The position numbers and the translations under genes are program-made. The notes beneath the pieces are model-generated. The model worked only from the letters and a program-made list of their open reading frames with translations, was not told where the DNA came from and searched no databases. From Lates calcarifer (lineage: Eukaryota > Chordata > Actinopteri > Centropomidae), in NCBI RefSeq assembly GCF_001640805.2, contig NC_066844.1, forward strand, positions 5,227,143 through 5,291,142: 64,000 bases of DNA, given 5' to 3'. Shown in pieces: positions 1 through 22,360 of the stretch (positions are counted from its first letter, which is position 1; every line of letters begins with the position of its first letter).

Positions 1-780
1 AAACTGTCAGGGTAATGTGGCCCTAACAACAAGGGTTATAAAGACTTTTGTTTTGCTTAATGTTTTGACATACATATTACTTTATATAAATGCCATGTGT
101 TTTAAGGAATCTCCAAATAAACTGACTAATTAACTAAAAGATCTCATGGTGCACAGGGTGGTCTCTGGACTGAACAGACAAAAGAAAATCTAGTTTTACA
201 GAGCCCAAAATAAAATGGGAATTCCTATAACTTTACATTAAAATCCTCTTCACTTTTAGACATTAGAAACACTGTCTAAATATTGTGGTAAATAGTAATA
301 GTTCTTTTAGTATGCACAGGAACCCGTAATAAACCCACTCACAGCACAGGGCCAATAGTCATCAGTGAAGCATTCAAACTCTTATTGTGCTGCATTGATC
401 ACAGCTCACAGGATTCAGTGTGGGAAACCTTGTCCAACTCTTTACTCACTGAAACAAACTGTCACAGGACAGGAGGCTCTGTTTCATCTGGATGACTTTC
501 AGATGAGTACGATTTTTTTTTATATGAGTTTACTTTATGCACCCACCCACAATTCACTGTTACAATTCACCGGTACAAATGTTGCCTTAAAAAGCCTTCA
601 GTACCTGGTCATACTGTAATAATTTAACACAGGAAAATATACATTTTTAAGATATGATAGTTTGCTTTTAAATTTTGACATTTCATTTCAAAGTTATCAA
701 AGGCCAATGAACTGTTTCAATAGCACAAATGTGACAACACTTTTAAGGTATGGGGGTGATCTTAATGTCTCTGTCTCTTG
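1..780. other. Left-edge spacer, no gene seen
   Basis: This is AT-rich sequence upstream of the Hes5-like gene. The open frames are short, have no recognisable family and no splice context. I see no repeat or RNA gene. Confidence 0.5.
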
Positions 781-792
781 ATCACTCGCCCC

Positions 793-798
793 CACGTG
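793..798. promoter_or_regulatory. E-box CACGTG upstream of hes5-like gene
   Basis: A palindromic CACGTG lies about 390 bp upstream of the hes5-like start codon. Hes/Her proteins bind E- and N-box related sites, including in their own promoters, so autoregulation is possible. The motif alone is weak evidence. Confidence 0.3.
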
Positions 799-1040
799 TG
801 TGATGAGATGATCAGCGTGTGCTCAGTCAAAGTCATTGATCCCAGCATCAGGCAGCAGATCTGCTCTCTCTACAGGGTCACCACTTTCCCAGGTTCACAC
901 AGAGCTCTCTGAGTCTCTCTCCATCACCCCCCCAGTCCTCCACCTGTTCCCCTGAGATCTAACTATTGTCCCCCTGGGCAATATAACACCATTCAGCATG
1001 TTGCCGCTCCACATGCCTTATTGTCTTACTAAGCTCTCTG

Positions 1041-1114
1041 ATTGGTTAAGACTGTGAGAAACTCCAGCCAGACCAAGACCCACACATTGATATGGAGATG
1101 TGGGGCTATAAATA
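1041..1114 (+). promoter_or_regulatory. hes5-like core promoter: CCAAT box, RBPJ-type site, TATA box
   Basis: Reading downstream there is ATTGG (an inverted CCAAT box) at 1041-1045. TGTGAGAAA at 1053-1061 fits the RBPJ/Su(H) consensus YGTGRGAAM. A clear TATAAATA box lies at 1107-1114, about 67 bp before the ATG. A single RBPJ site next to CCAAT and TATA is the usual layout of Notch-driven Hes/her promoters. I could not find a clean partner for a paired (SPS) site. Confidence 0.65.
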
Positions 1115-1180
1115 GGAGGGATGAAGCCAGCAGAGATCAGACTCTCTCTACAGAGACCTCTACAGCACACACATCCAGAC

Positions 1181-1786
1181 ATGGCACCTACAATCACTGC
1201 AGCAATGACCAACTCTCAGGAGCATCTGACTCTGACTCACAAGGTAAATTGGAGACTCAACCAGACTTAATCTTCATTCATGAGAAGTTGTTTTTGTTCA
1301 TGTTAACACTTTAACTCCAGAATAAGTTGATTAATGACTTTGTTCTTCTTTCTGCAGCTCAGAAAGCCTCTGGTGGAGAAGTTACGCAGAGAGCGAATCA
1401 ATAGCAGCATTGAGCAGCTCAAGTCTCTCCTGGGTCCAGAGTTCCTCAAACAGCAGCCAGACTCCAAGCTGGAGAAAGCAGACATCCTGGAGATGACAGT
1501 TTGCTTCCTGAGACAACTGCAGCAGCAGCAGCAGCATCAAGCTGTGGACTCAGCAGCTGTCAATCAGGGCTACTCCAGATGTGTCCAAGAGGTGGCACAC
1601 TTCCTGTCCAAAGAGGAGGTGAAGACACAATCCCAGAGAAGACTGCTGAACCACTTCAACAGGCTGCAGTCCTCCTCTGATAAGAACCTGAGAGAGGCTG
1701 ACTTCTCTCCTCTGAGCTCTTCAGTCCAGACCAGCATCACCAAAGACAAGAGTCCAGTCAACAGCGCCCTCTGGAGGCCATGGTAG
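1181..1786 (+). CDS. hes5: Hes5-type bHLH-Orange transcriptional repressor (her4/her12/hes5 group)
   Basis: Two coding exons, 1181-1243 and 1358-1786 (GTAAAT donor, TTCTGCAG acceptor, phase 0), give 163 residues. The start codon lies in MAPTITAAM, typical of Hes5/her4 proteins. The basic region has the family proline (KPLVEKLRRERIN, from residue 24) and runs into the helix-loop-helix (SSIEQLKSLL, then SKLEKADILEMTVCFL). A short glutamine run follows (QQQQQHQ), then an Orange domain from about residue 93 (GYSRCVQEVAHFL). The C-terminal WRPW tetrapeptide recruits Groucho/TLE co-repressors. Known role of the family: nuclear Notch target that keeps neural progenitors undifferentiated. It is very close to pank4, the same neighbour as human HES5. 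Which of the duplicated teleost names (her4, her12, her15, hes5) applies cannot be settled here. Confidence 0.93.
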
Positions 1787-2494
1787 ACACCTACAGACTG
1801 GAGTCACTACCAGACAAACTGAGATGACCATGTTGGTCAGAAGTTATTTTATCAGACATGATTCTGAAATTTAATAGAAGTGTCTGTACAAAAGTGTTCT
1901 TACTTATCTCAAAGTCTTATTGGACTGACATTTTCTTTCTTTCTGAGAGCATGTTTTCAATGAAAAATGCAACTTTTTTTTTCTTTCACAAAGTTGATAA
2001 GTACAACATGTATTCTATGAATAACATATATTCTCTTATTGATTCATCAATATGTTCTAAAATCTGCATTAAGTCTTAAATTTCTGTGGTTCACTATGTT
2101 AAGATCAGTCCTGTGACAGGAGGTGGCAAAGTTTAGCTACTTTCGGGTATCGTTTTTCAGTGTGCATCTTTTCTGATGTACTTGTATGTATATTTTTACA
2201 TTGTAAAAGATTATTGACCCATGTTGGGTCTTGTCGTCGTCTCTTCAATTAGCATGTTTTGCTGTGTCAGCAGCATGTGAAGTTGTGTGAATCTGAGAGT
2301 TATTTTCACTTTGTTTAGTGTGAACTAAATGATTCCCTGTCTTTTGTAAAGATATTGAAGCTGTTCACTCGACTCTATTTGAGTACATTGTCTTGGACTA
2401 CAAGTTTTTACCGTGATGTATCATCACCACTAGTGCCCCTGTGGTGGTACAGAAACATGATGTGATTCTTATATTCTTTTTGAATAATAACAAT

Positions 2495-2500
2495 AATAAA
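2495..2500 (+). terminator. Poly(A) signal of hes5-like gene
   Basis: AATAAA in an A-rich stretch about 710 bp after the stop codon, followed by sequence without gene features. This is the first canonical hexamer in the 3' UTR. Confidence 0.6.
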
Positions 2501-2568
2501 AAAACATCAACTGAATCTTGAGCTGTGCCATTCATTCTTTATGCTGAAACATCAACACATCAACAGTA

Positions 2569-2593
2569 AAAACAAACAAACAAACAAACAAAC
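2569..2593 (+). repeat. (CAAA)n microsatellite
   Basis: About six tandem copies of AAAC in the hes5-pank4 spacer. Confidence 0.85.
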
Positions 2594-2761
2594 CAACTCA
2601 AGTGATTTACAGTGGAGGGTTGATGTAATTTATTGGGCTATTGTAATGAATTCTAATTGTTTGTATGGCTGTTTATAGGGTCTCCATCCCTCGAGCTGTT
2701 GTTCACATGGACTGTAGCATTTCTCGATAGAAGACACAATGTTTCTATTATGGTTAAACAT

Positions 2762-2774
2762 TGCCCTCTAGTGG
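2762..2774 (-). promoter_or_regulatory. CTCF-like motif
   Basis: TGCCCTCTAGTGG is a good match to the reverse complement of the CTCF core (CCACTAGAGGGCA on the minus strand). It sits between hes5-like and pank4. Motif match only. Confidence 0.35.
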
Positions 2775-3429
2775 TTAGTTTATGTATGTGTCCCTCAACA
2801 CAGACATGGGAATACATGCGTTACCAAGTGTAGATGTAAAATTTACACCCAGTTGAACTATTTTGTTTTTCTCAGAGTAGCTGCAAGGTTGGTAAAATGA
2901 TCTTATTCTACACTGTCTGACAATATCACACACATATGTACACTGTATCTGTTTGTTCCAGCTCTCCATGAGGCTACATGATTTTATCACTGGGTGAAAT
3001 ATTCACACCCAAGACTTCATGTATTTGGTGATAAAATTCCATCATCACATAGAAATACATCTTATGCATAATCTTATACAAAATGATACATCTTCAAACA
3101 TTATCTTCAAAGTTATCTTTTTGAGGTTAAGCTGGCTCAAAGAATTCAGTGAATTTATGGGCCAAGTATGAACAACTTGACGAGAATAAAACTCCAAGAG
3201 GAATCTGGGTCATCGCTGCATAACGTCATGTGTCTAATAGTTTTTAGACCTATAATTCCCACAGTGCAACTGTTTTCTACTCCTTTTTAAAATAACTTGT
3301 GCCAGGTTTTTTGTGAATGTGAATATATTCATCAACAGAATTGTGTATTCTTGTTTTCAGATATAAAACAAGTTAACAAAAATGATGAAAAAAACCTGAA
3401 AACATTTTTTTTAAGTAAAAGAATTAACC

Positions 3430-3720
3430 ACACTCAGTTGTCAGCTTATTTGGTACACCTAAAGTAATACTGTCCTGCAATAAATACTCCATTTGTTACC
3501 TAACTTCCCTAATGTTCAGTTTTTGATGACATTTTTTTAGAGGGAAGGATTCAGTGCTGTGGTGCTGCTGTTGAGTTCTACTGTTGACAGGTGTTCCTAT
3601 TATTTTGTTCACTCCATTCAAATCAGTGAGGCTAAATAACTCTGTATAGCACAATACAGTCATACAGCAGCACAAACTGCAGCCTCGAAAATGATCATAC
3701 AGCTGATTCAACACATCTTT
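3430..3720. repeat. Probable teleost interspersed repeat upstream of pank4
   Basis: The segment contains phrases I recognise from dispersed fish repeats: a TTTGGTACACCTAAAG-type start, TCCTGCAATAAATAC, and GATTCAGTGCTGTGGTGCTG. Family and exact ends cannot be set from this window. The rest of the 2.5-3.8 kb spacer shows nothing else. Confidence 0.4.
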
Positions 3721-3825
3721 TCACACAACTGCACATTTTAACCTTTACTAACGGAGGATATATGGCAGGACTGTTTACGTGAATGATTACATAGAAAACG
3801 CCCACTTATCAAACCGTGCGTGGAC

Positions 3826-3892
3826 GCTGATTGGACGGCGGGGGGCGGGTACGCACGCACGCTACGCACGCAGCGTCAAATCATTGCCGACC
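3826..3892 (+). promoter_or_regulatory. pank4 promoter: CCAAT and GC box, TATA-less
   Basis: ATTGG (inverted CCAAT) at 3830-3834 is followed by a GC box (GGGGGGCGGG, near 3840-3849) and CpG-rich sequence up to the start codon. There is no TATA box. This is the usual housekeeping promoter layout and it supports placing the pank4 start here. Confidence 0.6.
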
Positions 3893-14489
<10,597 letters not shown>

Positions 14490-15388
14490 ATGAGACCGTG
14501 CTCACATTTCAGCAGGACGGAATGTCAAAATCGAGCGGCCAGAAGGGATTAGCTGGAGCTCTGAATGTAAGGATGATCGTATACTGCCACTGAGTGAATG
14601 ACTGATTGTAAAGCTGATTGTTACATTTAGGCAGGTTTTTAAAGGTGATCATTTACAGGGAGGTTTCACATTTTGTTTTAAAACATTATTGATTTTAGTG
14701 CTGGTTTCATAAAGAGAATTATCATTGCTTTCTTGCAGGTCTCTGTCCATTATCCTGTACAATCACTTAGTTTGCTACCATCATTACTGCCTATTGATCT
14801 CACTCAGCACCTGGACTATGAAATTCATCACTGGCTGTGTTCAGTGAATTTTAACAGACTCTTGTGACAGATGAGATCTTCAACTTGTAGGAAAATGAAT
14901 CAGAAACAAAAGTTTATTTGAAAACAATTAGCATCAGTCATTAACATGCTGCCAACTCACAACGCTGTGCACCCATATGGACAAATGAGATTCTTTGGCG
15001 CGCATGTGTGTCTGTGTGTTACAAAACCAGAGAGCCGCAGGAGTAGTTACAGCTTTCAGCGGTAACACATTTTACATAGTGTATTTAATGTGCCTTGAGT
15101 TTGATGTGATAAAAGCATCATTCACTCAGACTGCTTTGAATTCCTGTTGAAGAGACTACCACTACACAAATATCAGCTTTTTTCCCAGCAGTCTCACGCC
15201 ATAGATTAGGAAGAATCCACAGGATTTCCTGTTTTTCATGACTGCCAGTGAATGAATCAAGATTAAGAGACGAATCATTGTCACTGTAACTTTGTGTAGC
15301 TGTTAAAGTGGCATCAGGGAAAATGTATGATCAGTGGGATAAGCTGCACTTTATCACAGAGAGACTGAAGACATTTGACAGTGTTCCT

Positions 15389-15402
15389 CCACAAGGTGGC
15401 AG
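15389..15402 (+). promoter_or_regulatory. CTCF-like motif between pank4 and draxin
   Basis: CCACAAGGTGGCAG is close to the CTCF core consensus (CCACNAGGTGGCAG) on the plus strand. It lies 0.9 kb beyond the pank4 stop, a plausible insulator position between a housekeeping gene and a developmental gene. Motif match only. Confidence 0.45.
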
Positions 15403-17089
15403 TATTCTACTGTGTTGTATGTTTTTAAGATTTCTCACAATCTTTCCCAAGGTGCTTGGTGTCAAAATTAACACTGCATATTTCAGGTTAAATATTCTAA
15501 CAGTCTCTGATCAAAGCATTACTTTGAGCTTGTTGTCACTGAGCTGGCCGTGGCATCAGTCCAATGATTCACTGTAATTAACATGTACAAGTACACGCTC
15601 TGATTCATCCCTAAATCAAAAATGCAACTGTTTCAAGGCAATAATACTGCAGCACCTAGTTGTAATGAAACATTAAACACTGTGTGATTGTGAAGTGGCT
15701 GACTGTATTAGTAACTTCATCGTAAATATCTGAAATCAGGGCAGGATCAGATTTGAAAAGCCTCGCCTTGGTGTGAAAATATTTTCCAAAGTTACAGTTG
15801 CTTGACATGTGGACTCACATTGCAATATTGTATGTGTTCTTTGTACATATGTGATATACAAGTGTGGGTGTAAACATGTATATATATATAATCCATTTGC
15901 ATTACTTCAGTTAAGCACACCAAGCACAATTTTATGTATTATTCTCCAGACAATCAATTTTAATTAAATGGTTAAAATCTTTATTTTACTCTTTTTATGT
16001 GTGTGTGTGTTCATTTCAGTTTTTGGATGTATCAGGGGAGTTGGCAGTCGTGTGGAGAAATAGGGAGAGTTGAGAGTTGCCCCATATTAAAAAAACGAAC
16101 CGGCCCCAGGCGGTATAAAAAGCTCGACACCCTGGTATGTGGTGGTTGATGCCTGCTGGGAAGCTGCGAGCTGATAATGCATGAGGAGGCGCGGCAGGGG
16201 GTCCCTCCTGCTTTTCCTCGCTCATCACTCCGACTGCCAAAACACATTCACCAGTTCTGCAAGATGCCCTCGAGGATTTAGTGACATCTACATATAAGGT
16301 CTGCTCTGTTGTGTTGTAGCTGCAGTTTTGTTTTATATCCAGTGTGGATGAGTGTCTGCTTCCAGTATAGATGCATTCCTAGATTAAGAGACAATGCACC
16401 ACTGAGCATAGGCATGTAAAAGACCCTTCACTGTTTCAACATAAGAGGAAGACATGCAGACAGGTGAATCAGAGCTGCTGTTGTTTCAAAGCTGCACCTA
16501 AACATCAGTGTTTGCTGATCTGTGTTGCTGCTCAAAGCTTCCTGCTACAGCAGGTCCACACTGAGACGTCTCTGCACAGATATACACAGCACAGCATACA
16601 AAAATATCAAAGATGCATGAACACAGGTTGTATTTACTTACATCAGAGCTACACTCTTTGCTAATTTTACTGTATTTTTATGACATGTTAGGAAAGGAAA
16701 AAAAACACGAATCTTGGATTGAATTTGGATGGCAATGTTAATATTGTACTGAATATGATCAGGACCTCCCTGTTTTAAACTCAGCTCTGTGACTTTTACA
16801 ACAAGAAATGTTAAAGTCACTTCAAGCAGAAGCTCTGGCCCCAAGGAGTCAAGAATCCCCTACTGTGAGCGGTGGGCCTGTTTGATAATCCATCATGGCT
16901 TTACCCAGTATATTTTGGTGAAAATACAGACACATGCAAAAAGAGATCTCAGAACCAGACAGACACAACAGCAATATTATTTGACAAAATGACAAAAACT
17001 ATGACAAAATTATCAAAACTTTAAAATAGCAAAATAGCTCAAAAATACAGCAACAAAACCATCTGTGTCAAGCTTGATGTCGTGATGTT

Positions 17090-17300
17090 TAGCCACCTAG
17101 CTCTTAGGCGATGTATCCTACTGACTTTTCCTCTAGCACCACCAGCAGGTGGATGTTTTTAATGGATGGATGGTTTGCCATGACATTTTGGTACACACCT
17201 TCAGGATGAAACAAAATGTTTTGAATGTTTTTTTTCAGCAAAATTTTAATTGGACCAATACTTTGGATTATGACATTCCTATCAGCCTCAGGTAGCATTT
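17090..17300 (-). repeat. Teleost interspersed repeat, copy 1 of 3
   Basis: Read on the minus strand it contains CTGAGGCTGATAGGAATGTC, then CAAAGTATTGGTCCAATT, then a mismatch-rich GGTGCTAGAGGAAAAGTCAG. It shares this order with copies near 35.0 kb (plus) and 41.3 kb (minus). I recognise it as a common non-coding teleost repeat, family name uncertain. Confidence 0.6.
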
Positions 17301-19035
17301 ACTTTTCTCACTCATTCTATTCTCCTCAAAGGGCAACAAGATTGCTGTCTGAATGAACTGAGAATGTGGTACAAAGTTACAGTTTCCATTGTTTCTGCAG
17401 TTGCAGTGGGACAGACCATTGGCTACATACTTTTTCACTGTATAACTTTCTAATTATAGGCAAGGTTCATAACACACTGATACCAGAGGTCCTGAGAAAA
17501 CAGTGAAGCATTGACTATAACTGTTTGCATAACACCAATTACTGTAGTTACAGTAAACAACAATTTTAAAAGACACTTTTCTCTTGAGCTTTCAAATTCA
17601 ACACACTGCAGCTGAACCTTTTGTAGATTCAGAGAAACAATAACATCAATTTGATTGGTCAGGTGACCTCAAGCATACAACTGGATAATTTGTGCGTCAT
17701 TTTTTTTTAAAAGATACATGTAAATAGAGTATGCTTGTCTTGTGTCTCCTGAGTAATCTATATTAAGATTTTCCTCACAGATGCAGGTGTCTGGCAAGTG
17801 ATTCAGTCTGTTACTGTACTGGGATATTCAAATGATATCTATTGTACTCCTAAAAATGTGAAAATAGCCTGCAAATAGGCAGCACTCCTCTGTGTCTTAC
17901 TGTCTTACAGTGGTTCCTGACATTTTACATTAACTTATAAAAATGGATAGTGAATTAATGGTCTCTTCTTTTTCTCAGTAGATTTGGTCAGGTGTGCAGT
18001 CATGATGATCACTTGGAGTGACAGAAGCTGCATATACCAGCCGTTTATCCACTAAGTATTTTGTTTTATCTGATTGCCCTCAGCTCACAGTAGGTTGTTA
18101 CATCTGATATAAGTTGGTGGGAGGTACATCTTGTGCAGTCAGCGTCTTTTAAGTGCAAAGTTTTTTTTTAAATTAGCTGAACTACTCCACAATCCTTCCA
18201 CGTACCTCCTGACAACTGCAGAGGTGCCCTCGGTTGGAAATCCTCAACTGATCTATTGTAACAAACTCCACCCATCTGCATCTCAAGTGGAGAAACCTGC
18301 AGCTACTCTCCTGCAGAATCCAGACCTGTGGGAATACTTTTCTGGGGAGGGGAAAAAAAAAAAAAAAAAAAAACACAGTCTGTCTTCTGTCACACAGGAG
18401 CTACAGGGGTCCCATTCAAATGCCATCTTGTACTTTACAGAGCTGTTGATATCTTGCTCAAAAGTGCCTGACACAGGCTCTAAGCATGAAGCAATATGTG
18501 GAAATCTCAACATGAGAGGGAAAGTCAGTGTTCTAATGTGTTTTTAAATGCCAAGAATTCTGACTGTGGGATCAGTGAGCAAACTAGCCTCTTCAGAAAT
18601 GCTGTGCCCAGTGAACAGATAAACAAAGAAACATGCTTTATATTTATGAAAGAAATACAAATAAAGCCACAGAGTGCATATTTTAAACACAGAACATGTG
18701 TGAATTCTAGTCACAGCTGGACCCCTCACAAAATAATATTTCAGCACTCAGTACAAATTTCTAAAGACATTTTGAAGTTTAATCTGTTATCTTCCTCCAG
18801 CAGACTCAAATCCGTCTGTGTGTTACACTCACACTTCACTAAGTGGCTTGTCAGCATTTGTTTGTATTCAAACTAAATGAATATAAAGCTTGTTCACTGG
18901 CTTCAATAATGCCAACAAACATTTTTTTCAGGGCAAACACACAAAACAAAATAACAGACTAAAATCCTAAATGTCAACCAATTCCCTCAAGTGATTTAAA
19001 CACAACCACTCTTTATATACGACATTGAATCTGTC

Positions 19036-19059
19036 CACACACACACACACACACACACA
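19036..19059 (+). repeat. (CA)n microsatellite
   Basis: About twelve CA units, uninterrupted. Confidence 0.9.
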
Positions 19060-19329
19060 GGCTCATAGAGTACATTCAGAATTAGCCTTGCTGGCACTCT
19101 GGGGTCAGCTGAGTTTGTAAGACTGACAAAGAACAGGGCCATGAAAAATGCAGTTAGAGGGTTTCACTGCAGAGGATGTCCATTAAATAAAAACCAAAGC
19201 GACTACAGATTGTTACTGAAGGTGTTACTGCAGGTCTTTTTATGCAGAATGCAATTTTTCTTCAAACACCAGGTCACAATAATGATTTCTGTTTGATGAG
19301 TTTAGAAATGAAACCATTTCAGGGGACAA

Positions 19330-20085
19330 ACACTGCAAAGACAAAAGTATACAGATACCTGAACATTACATTCATGTGATTTATGAACCTTACATGCCCA
19401 AAACCCTGGGTATCAATCTGCTGCTACTACAGCCTCCACTTGTCTGAGAAGACTTTCCACGAGATATTGGAACCAGCCTGTGGGGATTTGCTCCCACTCA
19501 GTCACAAACGCATTAGTGAGGTTGGCCAGTGATGTTTACTTAATCCCAAAATGTTGGATCCAGGTATTTATTTATTTATTTTGTGAATTTGCAGGTTTTG
19601 CCCTCCTAGATTTTGTTCTTTGTTGTGTGGTGTAGGCCTAGACCTCTATACTGGGAAACAAACCCACAGAAAGCTCAACTGAACAGTTAAGTGTATCAAC
19701 AAAATATGAAGAATGACTCTAAGTGTCATTCTTATTGGTTTCTGATAAATTTTTCCTGAGGGCTGTGTTGGGCGGTCTAATGTCGAAATGTTTTTCTGTC
19801 AGGGCTCTGTGCAGACCAGTCAAGTTCTTAAGTGAAGTGGGAAAGCCATTTTTTTTAATAGACATCACTTCATGCATGGTGCATTACCATGCAGAAACAG
19901 GAAGGGGCCTTCCCCAAACTGTTGACACCAAGCTTGAAGCACACTACTGTTTGAAATAAAATTGCACGCTGCAGCATATAGACATTGGTGATGAGGTGTT
20001 CTGGTCTCAGAGTGCATGGAGCAAATTGTTGCAGGATCAAATAGAACAAATGGAGTTCGTGAAGTTCTACTTGGGTTCCGTGGAG
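19330..20085 (-). mobile_element. Degenerate Tc1/mariner transposon with transposase remnants
   Basis: On the minus strand the 3' part of a Tc1-type transposase is readable in two pieces. Around 19950-19870 it reads GEGPFLFLHGNAPCMK, matching the conserved block around the second catalytic aspartate of Tc1 transposases, but the Asp is replaced by Gly and a stop follows. Around 19545-19430 it reads ANLTNAFVTEWEQIPTGW and then LVESLLRQVEAVVA, the typical Tc1 C-terminal end. About 170 bp between the pieces is unrelated, TTTA-rich sequence. The N-terminal DNA-binding domain is missing. It is a dead copy. Confidence 0.78.
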
Positions 20086-20239
20086 AAGACATCCAGATGG
20101 TGTGAATGTCAAATCATTAGAAACATTTGACAAGCTGCAGAAAAACTGTGCTGCAGCTACTTCCTCCTTCTGTCCCGATCTCACCTGCTGGGACAAGCCC
20201 CCCTTACGAGTTCCACCCAGTCCTGACGCGAACGCGCAC

Positions 20240-20479
20240 TGGGGAGCGCGCGCGCCCGGAGACCGGTTGACTCTCCTCCTCCTTTTAAGAGGCAGGAGAG
20301 GGTCCGGATGCTCGACACATCCCGGGGTGCTCGGAGAGCGGACTACAGAGGTGCTGCCGCTGCTGTTTCGCTGTGTGTCGGTCTTCGCAGTCAGCCTACA
20401 GCCCTATGACCGAACTGATAGTCCAACCTTCAGCAACATAATTGGAAAACAACAAACAACCACAACAAACAGTCGTAAG
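20240..20479 (+). other. draxin: Probable draxin promoter and non-coding first exon
   Basis: A local CpG/GC-rich island at about 20200-20350 follows the Tc1 relic. A strong donor (GTAAG/GTAAGG) ends a candidate exon at 20479. The first draxin coding exon has an acceptor (CCCAGCAG, near 29043) only about 25 bp before its ATG, so an upstream non-coding exon is required. This is the best candidate in the preceding 10 kb. The transcription start is not determined and the link is inferred. A frame that is open for 140 codons here is not protein-like. Confidence 0.5.
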
Positions 20480-21204
20480 GTAAGGAATGATCTTTATTCC
20501 CGGTGTCAGTGGTTGAGTTGTTAATCGTCGTTTTATGGGTTCAGTAACGAAAACCCTCTAGTATCGTTTCTTCAAACACCCTGTGCTGTGGTTTTGTGGT
20601 GTTTCAGTGACGCCCAAATGAGTTTGCAGTGACTTTGTGCTAATTCATGTCATTTGGTATTCCCTAATGTACCTTTTTTATGTGAAACATACTGTGGATC
20701 GTCTCTGTAGTTCTCAGTGCTGCTGCCATAATTGACCAAAGGTTTTTTTGTAGCCACAAATAATCTTTCTTCTGTGCCACTGTGTCTGTAAAGATTTCCA
20801 CCTGTGCGTAAAAACGCATCAGTGTCTCATTTTAATAATGTCACAAAAGTTAATAACTTAATGCAATGGTTCCTTCCCAGTTTCACTGATTAAAAAAGAA
20901 AGAAGGTGTTTGACTTGGAATAGACTGAGGCTCACACACACGGTTGAGAGCAAGTGACTGTTTGCAAACAGCACATTAGGTTTGGTTTGATACCGGAAAA
21001 ACAGATTTAATCTGATAATCAATTTAACTTTTGTGGTGGAAGTGCTTCCTGCTGTCATGCTTCAGAATTAGATTAAGATCACAAAGGAATTTACTGGATG
21101 AACAGTGAGGAGAATCAGAAGTGATTGCAGCGATTATCTCTTCCTGACAGCTCATTGTTGCTCTCTGCACACCAAAGACAGTGTGAGGCTGTGTGAGTGT
21201 GTGT

Positions 21205-21207
<3 letters not shown>

Positions 21208-21264
<57 letters not shown>
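21208..21264 (+). repeat. (GA)n microsatellite, about 57 bp
   Basis: An uninterrupted AG dinucleotide run, preceded by a short GT run. It generates the artificial Arg-Glu and Ser-Leu repeat frames seen here. Confidence 0.95.
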
Positions 21265-21267
<3 letters not shown>

Positions 21268-22070
21268 AAGTTGAGCGTCTCACTGTGGCACCATTCAATT
21301 AAAAGTGAAAACACACTGCAAAGGAGCAATATTTGTGGACTCACATTAACTACAGTGTTAATTGCAAGTTGATCAGCAGGGAAGCATTAGATGTGATCAG
21401 AGGGAGTGTGGAAGGACCCCACAGTGAGTCGATCTCAGACCAAAACAAAGCCTGATGCACTAAGAAGTCAATTATATGAAAATGAAAAGATAACCTAAGG
21501 ATACACTAACATCATTTGATGTTCAAGAGGAAATTACTTTAGTATTCTCCCAAAAAAACTGAATCTCTTTCGGAGTGAAATCATCCAACTCCTCATTTAT
21601 CTGTAAAATATACAGGATTTAACTGAAAAAGTGTCAAAGATTGGAGAGAATCACACTTTTTAAATGTTGCAAGCGCATCCCTTCATTTCTTTTGTCCTGA
21701 TTTTGATTCTCAGCCAAAAGGCTACATTGCTAAATATCCATCCAGTCTCCTCCACCGTGGTGTGAAAACTTGCCTTGAACGTCACTGCCAAGTGTGGTTG
21801 CATCTGTTTGATCAAGACTCTCTCGATGCTGGCAGGCAGTCAATTGCTGCCCGCTTCCACCAAAGTAGGGAGGGAGGGAGGGAGAGAAACTTTGGGTTCA
21901 TATAATGCGTTTGCATGCTTCACTTGATCATCTCTAAACAGGAGTGTTTCCCCCCGCTGACCGGTCAAACTGTTCCCATGCAGAGCGTCCGTACAGAGGC
22001 CCAGGTGTCCAGATTTCACGGGTTAGCAAAAAGCAAGTTTTGTTGTTGGTATCGGAAGCCAAAGCTTTGT

Positions 22071-22097
22071 TGTGTGTGTGTGTGTGTGTGTGTGTGT
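22071..22097 (+). repeat. (TG)n microsatellite
   Basis: About thirteen TG units. A second, shorter TG run lies at 22510-22528. Confidence 0.9.
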
Positions 22098-22197
22098 TAG
22101 ATTCAGCTGGTGTCCTTATCTGCCACAAAATGAAAGATGCCACCGACACTTTGTTGTAATTAAGACAGGATAAATCCTCCCTCTCTCGCTTTGATTT

Positions 22198-22360
22198 CAG
22201 TCTCACTCCTCTCTCCCTCCCTCCCTCTCTGCTTCTTTCTCACCTCTTGTTCCATCTCCTCTCTCAGCATTACATCTTATTTTCTCCTTTCCTCTCACTT
22301 TCTCCCCCCTCTTCCCCCTCCTCCTCCTCCCCTTTGTCTCTCTCATTCTCTCTTGTCTCT
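22198..22360 (+). repeat. Polypyrimidine (CT-rich) tract
   Basis: About 160 bp almost wholly of C and T, including TCCC and TCCTCC subrepeats. Confidence 0.8.

Larger units (their letters stand above)
14490..19320. other. pank4 3' UTR and pank4-draxin spacer
   Basis: The pank4 3' UTR starts here. An ATTAAA at 15672-15677 is the first plausible poly(A) signal. No exon of any recognisable protein was found on either strand. The region contains a CTCF-like motif, a TATA-containing segment near 16114, one inverted copy of a repeat at about 17.1 kb, a poly(A) run at 18352-18373 and a CA repeat, all listed separately where useful. Confidence 0.5.

Noticed and set aside
18131..18547. 138-codon frame with a Lys run
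   Set aside because: The Lys run comes from a poly(A) tract at 18352-18373; there is no protein similarity I can recognise.
20102..20524. 140-codon plus frame
   Set aside because: It spans the Tc1 edge, the CpG island and a strong splice donor; it is better explained as promoter and non-coding exon.
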